A stretch of DNA of 64,000 nucleotides from Uranotaenia lowii (Eukaryota; Arthropoda; Insecta; Diptera; Culicidae): positions 60,959,746 to 61,023,745 of the forward strand of contig NC_073691.1 of NCBI RefSeq assembly GCF_029784155.1, given 5' to 3'. Under the pieces are notes generated by a model. That model was not told the origin of the DNA. It was given only the letters and a program-made list of their open reading frames with translations, and made no database searches. A program made the translations under genes and the position numbers. This document shows positions 56,020 to 64,000 of this stretch, in pieces; position 1 is the stretch's first letter; every line of letters starts with the position of its first letter.

Positions 56020-57592
56020 ATTCCTGAGCTGAGAATATCGATCTCGGATGTTCGACGGAAAATTTGGCAGCTTGACGAATCCAAAGGTAGTGGACCTGAT
56101 GGAATTCCAAATTCTTTTTTAAAAAAATGCGTTAACGCCTTGGTGGAGCCGTTATTAATCTTCTCAACTTCAATTCATAGAGGTAAGTTTCCAAAATTTT
56201 GGAAAATCTCCCGCATTGTGCCAATCCATTAAATTGGTTCTAAACTGCTTGCTGAAAATTATCGTGGGATAGCCATTCTGTCTGCCATACCCCAACTGTT
56301 CGAGAGTATAATTTATGACCAAATGTATCCCTGGTTAGAGGGGGAAATGTCGGACTTTCAGCATGGCTTTTTGAAAAAGCGATCAACGGTTACGAACTTG
56401 GCAGAATTCGTCTCTCGAACTTCACAATGGATGATGCAGGGTTTTCAAGTCGACGCCATATATAGCGACATGTCAACGGCTTTTGACGTGATTAACATAA
56501 ATGCTCTCCTGTCAGTGCTGTGTGAAAAATTGGATCATCGGAATTTGTCTTCAGTATCTGAAAGAAAGAGTTCAATTTGTGAAGATAGGGAATGCGAGAT
56601 CCAGGGTATTCTCGGTCAACAGCGGCGTACCACAAGGGAGTCACTTGGGACCCCTTGTTTTCGTCACTGTTATGAACGAGTTTCTCGAAGTGCTGCATGA
56701 CGTTTTTGTGTTGATATACGCAGACGATCTAAAACTGTTCCTCCCTGTGCGGCACCCAAAGGATTGTTTGACCCTACAAAATGCGCTTCATAGATTTTCA
56801 GAGTGTTACAGCAGTTTCGGATTGAAATTCAATGCCTCAAAGTGTAATGTGATAACCTTTTCCCGGAAAGTGAGTAATATTGTGCACGAATATTGTTTCG
56901 AGCACAGCTGCACCATAGCTAGAAAATCCTCCGTGAAAGATCTGGGAGTCGAGTTGGATGAAGAACTCAGTTTCTCAAAACATGTTGAACAAGTCGTAGC
57001 CAAAGCAAACTCTATGTACGGAATGGTAAGCAGGATTTGTAAGGAGCTACAAAATCCTTACACTATTGTCTCTATTTATGTTGTGCTTATCCGATCCACT
57101 ATTGAATACGTGAGTATAGTGTGGCAGCAGTATTATAACGTTCATAAAAACAGGATTGAAAGGATTCAAAAAAGATTTCTGAAATACGCCTTAAGGAAGC
57201 TTGGTTGGCAAAAGAAATGCCAGAATACCGATCCTTGTGTATGTTAGTAGGAATGGAGTCACTCGAAACTCGGAGGAAATCGACAGATGCGCTGTTTTTA
57301 CTTTTACTTACTTTTCGCCATATTTAGTATCACAAATTTCTCCAAATGAAGGACGTAGCAGTTTGCGCAACGTGAGACCATTTCAGCTTCCAAATCGAAT
57401 ACAGAATTACGCTCGTAATAAACCAATCTACAGAATGATGGCGCTTTACAATGCACATGCTGATGTAATCAAACTGACTATGTCCAGAGAACAAATAAAA
57501 AATAGTCTTAAGATGTTTTTATCATAGATGTGTTGTAGCTAGTTAGGATCAAAGGCTGAAGTCTAGAATCTGATAAATAAATAAATAAATCA
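56020..57592 (+). pseudogene. decayed Jockey/CR1-like non-LTR reverse transcriptase
   Basis: Reading across frames: GSGPDGIPNSFLKK (near 56085), ENYRGIAILSAIPQLFESII (56255), DFQHGFLKKRSTVTNLAEF (56350), then after a shift near 56540 GVPQGSHLGPL (56625) and the catalytic YADDLKLF (56718). After that come GLKFNASKC and the KDLGVELD block. The C-terminal region continues with further shifts near 57190 and 57300, and the element ends in an AAAT-type tail at 57572-57592. This is the reverse transcriptase and C-terminal part of a LINE; the endonuclease part is missing (5' truncation). Several stops and frameshifts make it dead. Confidence 0.82.
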
Positions 57593-57850
57593 CTGGTTAA
57601 GCGTCAGGCAGCCAGCGAGGATATACTCGAATGAATTGACCGAACCTGTGCGTGTGTATGTAAGCCGACATAAGAAAAACTACGAGCAAAAAAAACTCTC
57701 TAGCTAACTCTGATAGAACACAAGGCAAAGTGTTGCAAATGGAAAGACGAGTTAAGACAGTTGTTTTGAGTTCGATGCTCACTCTAATTCAGCATTTTTT
57801 TATTTTCTTGTTTCTGGAATAAATTATACAATAGGATGAAAATCTCTGAA
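57593..57850 (+). repeat. tRNA-derived SINE, family of 4403
   Basis: It contains a B-box-like GAGTTCGATGCTC (57768-57780) and the tail ATTATACAATAGGATGAAAA (57823-57842), which repeats the tail of the SINE near 4.5 kb with one base changed. It directly follows the AAAT tail of the LINE relic. The head is poorly preserved, so the 5' limit is uncertain. Confidence 0.45.
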
Positions 57851-58329
57851 AGAAAATTTGGATATTGGTGTTCAAGTGTTTCTAAACTACGACCCTTTTC
57901 CAACTCACGATTGTAGGCAGATAGAAACTTTAAATTGTAGTTTTGGCTACTCAGTCGATTTTAGTATCTTCTGTAGTACAATATTCGAAATTTGTAACAT
58001 TAATAAATTTTATATGATGATTGAGGTTACCGTTAGAACTGTGTGAATAACTGTTTTTTATAATATGGATGCCCGAAGTTCAATGCTTATATCTCTACCT
58101 TAAATAATAACTATAAATGAATTCAATAAAGCCAAACAGAATAAAGTGAAACTTACTACAGAGCACTCGCTCGTAATATAACTTCTTAACGTAGAAATGG
58201 TAAGATTTAATTTCGGCACTACTTTCCTCTAAACACGTTTCTAACGAACTCGAATGTTGTTTATATGCATGTTATCAATCGTATGTCACTGTTCTAAGAA
58301 GTCACAGGATCTCACTTCTCATCAACTAC
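57851..58329. other. no gene seen
   Basis: AT-rich, nothing recognised. Confidence 0.5.
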
Positions 58330-58745
58330 TGATCAGTCACAGTGGGATCCTCAACAACTATAATGGTATAATTGATTCAATTGTTAATATGATAGAATCA
58401 ACTACAATTGTATGATTGATTTTATGCATTCAACTATAATTATAATAGATTCAACTACACATTTCTGGTTGACTTCTTACATTCAACTATAAACATGATA
58501 GATTCAACAGTAATGGTATAATCTATTCAACTGTAAATATGATAGATTCAACTACAATCGTATGATTGATTTTATGTGTTCAACTATAAATAAAATAGAT
58601 TCAACCATACATTCCTGGTTGACCTTTCACATTCAACTACAAATATGATAGATTCAACTGTAATTGTATAATTGATTAAACTGTAAATATGATAGTATAA
58701 ACTACAAATGTATGATTGATTTTAGACATTGAACTGTAAATACAC
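58330..58745. repeat. tandem repeat, ~165-bp unit, ~2.4 copies
   Basis: GATAGATTCAACTACAAT-GTATGATTGATTTTA, CATTCCTGGTTGAC-T and ATTCAACT-TAAATATGATAG blocks recur in order with a period near 165 bases. Within each unit a shorter ATTCAACTATAAAT-ATAGA motif recurs, so the unit itself arose from smaller repeats. Confidence 0.7.
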
Positions 58746-59304
58746 GGATAAAAAACTCTACAAGTTGTTTTCAAAATTCGTATGGTTGGCTCTTCCATAT
58801 CACTGATTTTTGGTTGAACCCATAATATTGCAAATCTACATCGATGACTACGAATAAACTAGCGTTGCTGTAAAGTTGTTTTGGCTATCGAGGATTTCTC
58901 ATCTGCCCATCGCTAATATAAACTAACATATGGCGGATTTGGCTATTTTATTCAGGTCAACTTAAAGTTCTATTTGTTAGTTTTTGAATGTCACAAAAAC
59001 AGAAGATGGTGGGAGTTATTTTTTGGAGGACACACATCAGAAAGCGAAAATGTTAGTTCAATTTGTTGTGTAAGTTGATTTGTTTTACTGACAGTTGTTT
59101 TTAGTTTCAGATTCATCCGCTGGGACATATATGTTGAAGCGCGCATACTTTGATCCTGGCAGGCCGAAGCAATGGGAAAAAACAAAATCCCCCAAAATGT
59201 TTCCAAATCAAACCACGTAAATAATTTGATATTTTTTGAATATTTATAATGTTCTCTCGGTTGAAAAAAAAACCGATTAAGATTTTGACGATTTTTTCAA
59301 ATTT
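58746..59304. other. no gene seen
   Basis: Nothing recognised before the truncated mariner copy. Confidence 0.5.
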
Positions 59305-60023
59305 TGTGAAGTTTGACTGCGTGGTAATGGACGACGCCGACTACAAGAAGCTTCCGGGACAGGAGTTTTATACGGCAAAAGGAAGAGGAAAGGTAGCAGA
59401 TATTTTCAAGCACATGAAACTGTCAAAGTTCGCGAAGAAATATCTGGTTTGGCAAGCCATCTGTACCTGTGGCTTGAAAAGCAGGTTTTTCATAGATTCC
59501 AGGACTGTCAACCAAGAAATTTACGTGAAAGAGTGTTTGAATAAGCGTCTGCTGCCTTTCCTGAAGAAATACGGTTGTTCCGTACTGTTTTGGCCGGATT
59601 TGGCATCTTGCCATTACGGTAAAAAGGCCATGGAGTGGTACGCCGCCAACAACGTGCAGGTGGTTCCCAAGGACAAGAACCCTCCCAACACGCCAGAGCT
59701 CCGCTCAATTGAGAAATACTGGGCTATTGTAAAGCGGTACCTGAAGAAGACCAAAAAACTGCTAAGGACGAGCAGCAGTTCAATGCAAACTGGCTTTCTG
59801 CGGCGAAGAAGGTGGACAAGTTGGCTGTACAAAATCTGATGGCAGGGTTTAAGCGTAAGGCCCGGCAATTCGGATTTGGAAAAGCGGAAGCTCAACTGAA
59901 TATTTTTTTCCTGAATTTTATACTAATTAAACTTGAAAAAGAAATTTAATTTGATTTTTTAAATAAACGATTTCACCGATTTACACGCGTTTTCCCTTGA
60001 CCAAATTTCGACCGCTCACCCTT
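59305..60023 (+). pseudogene. 5'-truncated ITmD37E mariner with right terminal repeat
   Basis: Homology to the 22.9-24.1 kb element starts at FDCVVMDD (59305) and runs to the terminal repeat, ending TTTCGACCGCTCACCCTT at 60023 before TA. The N-terminal DNA-binding region and left end are missing. The segment ETYVK after MDD is deleted, which damages the first catalytic block; LFWPDLASCHY and LRSIEKY are kept. A length change in an A run near 59750 shifts the C-terminal frame. Dead copy, opposite in orientation to the other one. Confidence 0.85.
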
Positions 60024-60114
60024 TACCAAAAAGATGATCTAAATGAATTAATTACCTAAAAGGTGTTTTAAAATACGAAAGCTTCTTTCAACTATGATAT
60101 TTTCTCTCATAATT

Positions 60115-60211
60115 GATCGATTGAACAATTTATTAAGGAAAGACAGAATTTAGATTTGTGTGAAGGTAACAAATCTAAATTTAGTCTTTTCTTAATAAAT
60201 TGTTCGATCGA
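60115..60211. repeat. short-loop hairpin, ~43-bp stem
   Basis: GATCGATTGAACAATTTATT (60115) pairs with AATAAATTGTTCGATCGAT (60194-60212), and AATTTAGATTTGT (60147-60159) pairs with ACAAATCTAAATTT, around a loop of about ten bases. There are roughly four mismatches in the stem. The size fits a microRNA precursor, but a MITE end or chance inverted repeat is equally possible. Confidence 0.5.
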
Positions 60212-61180
60212 TTTCGTTTCTATTTCCTATTTCAAAAGATTTTTTCCAAATGATGGAATCAGAACTAATCTGAACCAAATCCAAAAAATCTGTCTTCTGT
60301 GCGGACAGAATCTGTACCACAAAATAATGCAAAAGCTTGTACTGTTCTAGATGAATCTGTACTTGTGGCAACCATGTCTATTGCTGTTTTGATTTTTATT
60401 TTATTTTATTATTATTATTATTTTTTTTTTTTTGAAAAAAATACTGCCAAAGCTAGGAGGTGCCAGATAGTTTTGTCAAAAAACAGGAAATCAAGAAGAA
60501 AAAAATCAGTTTTTTTTGTTTAGAACACCACTAGATTTATGGATATTATATGCAGTTCTGCCTAAAATGCTTAACCCTTCATTTCATGATTTTTTTTATT
60601 TTTTCTTAAAAATCATTTGTAACAGTTGAAATGATGAGTACATCAATAAAAAAAATTAAAATAAAATACGATTTTTCACTTTTTTCATACATTAATTGTT
60701 GCAAATTTATTACTTTGTGAAACGAATGGTTAAATAAAGGCGAAATACATGTGATGTAAACGCCTTATTTTCTGCAACAGAAGTGAACAGCTTCTTGACA
60801 GGCCACCAAACAAAAATCGTATGAAGCGAAGATTACTATCGGTAAAATGGGCTAAACTATTTTATTTCAGATTTGTTCGATGTTTTCATCATTTAACTAC
60901 ACATTCGATTACAATTGAGTTGTTTTTTTTTTGCAAAATTAAGACAATTCAGAACATTTTAAAGACCATTTTTCTAAAATCAGGGCAGTTCAAGAGTTTT
61001 TGGAAAATCAGAACGGTATCTCGAAAATTTGGATAAATTCTGAAAAATCAGGACACCTGGCACCTCATAAGGGAGCGATCTGAGAGCAGAGGCTTTTCTC
61101 TTAAAAGTACCTAAAAAACTGTGTAAGCTCTCAGATTTCTCTTCAACAGATTTCTCTGGAGAAGAGAATCTCATCATCAG
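60212..61180. other. no gene seen
   Basis: Contains a T-rich tract with a TTA triplet run at 60400-60435. Nothing coding recognised. Confidence 0.5.
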
Positions 61181-61652
61181 CTGGGGGAGGAAGACTGAAT
61201 AAAAAAAGAAAAAAATCTTTCAAACGTCAAATTTCTCTCGTCAATCTACCGACCAGTGCGAAGGTTTAAGATTTTACTTTCTTATTTAGTAATTTTTAAT
61301 AAAACTTGTTTGATGCTGAAAAGCACTTGTTTTGCATAAAACAATGATTCAATTAGGTATTGTTTTGCTCTGGCAAATTCTAGCATGAACAAGCGTATTG
61401 AGTCGCTCAAATTTCGTCAAAGTTTTGAAACTGATGAATAAAAATGGTTTGATTAATGGTTGTTCTAAAAATATAGCTAAATCTAAACTTAGCACCTAAA
61501 CAACTGAGTTACATGACTCGCTATACAAAACTGATCACCTAAAGTTAAAATTTGAACGATTACAAATCTTTTCAACAATTGCTGGCTGTTTGCCGAACAG
61601 TAAAAAAACGATACAGAAAACGATACAGCAAATTTCAGTCTTCCTCCCCCAG
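61181..61652. repeat. 19-bp perfect inverted repeat pair
   Basis: CTGGGGGAGGAAGACTGAA (61181-61199) is the exact inverse of 61634-61652. ATCATC flanks both outer sides. It may bound a small insert of about 470 bp, or be part of a larger diverged inverted repeat. Confidence 0.4.
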
Positions 61653-61854
61653 ATCATCAGTGGATGTGAAGGCTTTCGCTCACTCTTATGTGTTGACAAT
61701 CTCAATCTTATTTATAGTGCGATTTATATCTCCCCTTGGGAGAGCAGACGAAAAAAATTGCAATCTCTTTCACTAGACAAGCCGTTCTGAGGAGCTTTGC
61801 CATCTATGACACTGGTAAAGCCAATGTTAAAGCCTCTTATTTCGATGCAAAGGT

Positions 61855-62030
61855 ATCATTTGGTGGCAAGTCAGTCGCTTCCTGAACGGATGTCCATGAG
61901 TTCGAGTCCAAGAGTAAATAAACATCGATCACAGTAGTACCGGAAAAGTTTTTCAATGACTTTCCGCCAACTGCATCGTTGATGTAAGTCGAGAATGACA
62001 TAAAGATGTTAAAACGACTATAATCGAAAG
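61855..62030 (+). repeat. tRNA-derived SINE
   Basis: An A-box-like TGGTGGCAAGTCAGTCG at 61861 and a B box, GAGTTCGAGTCCA, at 61898-61910 are followed by AGAGTAAATAAACATCGATC and an end AAAACGACTATAATCGAAA near 62028. The order head, body, short A-rich end fits a mosquito-type tRNA SINE. I do not match it to a named family. Confidence 0.5.
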
Positions 62031-64000
62031 ATTGAAGCAGATTTTCATATTTGAATATCGAAGGAAGTGGAAAATGGCTATCTTTACATTTTGCTTTAGC
62101 AAGAAAAAGTACAAAAAGTTCAAAGTAATTAGATTTTTTTTTTCATATAATAATTTAGACCTTTTTTTAATAACCGTTAAATATTATCATAGCATAGAAA
62201 CAATGAAAAACAAATTGGCCGTCCAATAGTTGAAACATTGTTTTAGAACAAGTAGGTATAAGTATATCCACAACTTCCTTCAATTTTTAAAAACAATTTG
62301 GGAACCACTATCCGCGAATCTAAGTTGGATTTTCTTCAACAAAAATGGGGTGTTGTAATTAAGAAGACTGAGTAAAACTTAAAGATGGAGAGAAACAATA
62401 GTTTAAGAAGGTTAGACCTATTTCATAGAAATTCTCGTTTTGGGTGAATTTTTGTTCTTGGCATTTACATACCTTTCCGTTTTCTTGTTGAAATAAGAAA
62501 ATATTTGAAACGACTTTAGTAACGCTGATACATAGTGTCTGTGTTAAATTTAATTCATTTAATAAATTTGGATTCATTGTTGTTTTATAGCCGATTTATG
62601 CCATTAATGTCATAAAATTTAAACCGTTCTTCAAATCCAACTGCCACTGGGGCAAATAATTTTGTGTGAACTACTGAAATGAATTTTTTTTTTCGAAAAA
62701 AAATGGATTAAACACAGATGCCAGACATGATCTAATAAGCGCACGACAGATTCCTATCATCGCTCTCGAGAACAACATCAATTCTTTTCACACCTTCACC
62801 AAACATGGACCGTTCAGAAAATTAATATGTATGATAATCGGATCTAGCATCTAACATCCCAAAACTATCGTAGACAGGGAGAGCTGGGGGGAACAGATAA
62901 ATTCGTGTAAAATACAACACGACGGCTTCGAGGTCGACCGAACGATACGATACCATCCGCGGAAGCTCTTTCTCGGCAATATGGGGTAGTAAAAAATTTC
63001 AAAGAAAGAAATCAATAAATAACGAAAATACACAATGACTGTAAACCCCATTTTACAGACGGAGCATTGGCGTCTTGACGTCTCCGCGAGAAGAGAAAAA
63101 TAAAAAACGGAGGGGTTAGCTTTCGATTGATTTCTGAGATAGTCCTTAGCCGGTAAGGTACCACCTCTAGCTTGGCTGAGCGAAAAAGGCCCTGTTGCCA
63201 AAGAAATTACCCAAGACTGAATGGAATTCAAGGTTTCGTCACTACACCACCGTTTACGGTTTGTTGGAGGAAAAAAGAAGGAAGCGAAACATGAACACCG
63301 TTGAGGTCGTCACGAAATTGCCGTTCTTTATGACGACGGGAAAATGTCCCTTATTCCCTGCTTCCTATGTCTACTATCTTATAGGTGATTCATGGCACTG
63401 GATGTACCCGGAGATTTTATATCCGCGCTTTATTTGGTGCTATCTTGAAATATAAATACATCTTCTCGGGAAGACAATATATAAAATTTGTAACATGTTT
63501 CGACGATGGCAGATTATAACCTTTGATGGGGGTGCTTCCACGTTGAATTGATTTTTTTTCAAATCAACAAGTAAACTCTTTGTCCCAGTCGATTAAGATG
63601 GTTAAATATTCAAAAGGCTTTCTAAAAATCAATACGCGACAGTTAAAAAGGCGGTTCAAGATTGTACAACAGAATTGAAAAAAAAAGTAAAACGATAAGT
63701 GGAAATTTTTTCTTGTTGTTTTCAAATCACCAGATTTTAATTAATTTTTGCATCACGATCGTCACTTTTTGCGACAGAATGGATCATTGCTGAAGTAAGT
63801 TTTGAAATGGTCATATATCTATGTGCTCAACATAGCGAGTTAAAGAAGTTTAAAAGAAAACCATCCTCTTCAATCGCACTCTTGACATTTGTTCATAAGA
63901 CCTTTTCAAAAGTAAGCCTTCTTAGATTACATCTCGTGGTGAGCTCAATATATTGTGGGTCCCACTTCATGAGTCACACACTGCTTGACAGCGGAAAAAA
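62031..64000. other. no gene recognised to window end
   Basis: ORFs at 62851-63231 (minus) and 63195-63455 (plus) overlap each other and show no domain. The part 62860-63460 is more GC-balanced than its surroundings and could be a non-coding or unrecognised exon. Confidence 0.4.

Noticed and set aside
63195..63455. 86-codon ORF as a gene
   Set aside because: No domain, no convincing start context, and another unrelated ORF overlaps it on the other strand.
1..64000. Endogenous viral element
   Set aside because: No non-retroviral polymerase, capsid or glycoprotein motif was noticed in any frame; the reverse transcriptases present belong to BEL/Pao and non-LTR retrotransposons.

Overview
The window is AT-rich animal DNA, almost certainly insect and most plausibly a culicid mosquito. 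I infer this from ITmD37E-type mariner elements, a BEL/Pao retrotransposon with an N-terminal PHD-like finger, TA-flanked miniature elements, tRNA-headed SINEs, and one coding exon that closely resembles insect kinesin-13. No bacterial operons, rRNA genes or CRISPR arrays were seen. The species cannot be named from the sequence alone.

Host genes are nearly absent. The one confident host exon is at 21.2-21.4 kb on the minus strand: an N-terminal exon of a kinesin-13 (Klp10A/KIF2 type) with good splice sites. A probable 5' exon and GC-rich promoter region lie at 21.5-22.5 kb. No motor-domain exon follows within 21 kb, so the gene either has a very long first coding intron filled with repeats or is broken. 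Weak candidates for small genes lie near 0.4 kb, at 24.2-25.1 kb (a possible three-exon transcript), at 48.8 kb, and around 54.2 kb (TATA box plus splice donor).

Most of the window is mobile DNA. From left to right: a pogo-like element with an internally deleted transposase ORF (0.7-2.1 kb); SINE heads and a foldback element (3-5.4 kb); a 1.35-kb element of uncertain superfamily with 12-bp inverted ends and 4-bp target duplications (7.4-8.8 kb, second copy at 52.7-54.1 kb); an intact BEL/Pao retrotransposon with LTRs I find identical, inserted in a divergent foldback repeat (9.6-17.8 kb); a large foldback with a nested TA-flanked MITE (18.1-20.0 kb); a broken ITmD37E mariner (22.9-24.1 kb; 5'-truncated second copy at 59.3-60.0 kb); a near-perfect TTAA-flanked hairpin (24.4-24.6 kb); and an inverted pair of elements that carry a 7-bp minisatellite (25.7-28.0 kb).

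Further right are a 2.8-kb pyrimidine-rich satellite (32.1-35.0 kb); MITEs at 35.4 and 37.3 kb; a 70-bp tandem array (38.6-39.8 kb); a layered set of retroposon and mariner remains with a clear 12-bp target duplication (40.3-43.8 kb); diverged repeats (45.2-46.3 kb); a nest of MITEs (49.1-52.6 kb); a decayed non-LTR reverse transcriptase with an AAAT-type tail followed by a SINE (56.0-57.9 kb); and short tandem and hairpin repeats to the end.

The elements do not form a pathway together. What the window records is repeated nested insertion into what is probably intronic and intergenic DNA. The best candidates for something undescribed are the 4-bp-TSD element family built around a palindromic GTGACGTGAATTCAC motif, the ACGCGG-ended elements that carry the two-state 7-bp minisatellite, and the pogo-derived mini-transposon that keeps an open frame for a DNA-binding domain without the catalytic core.
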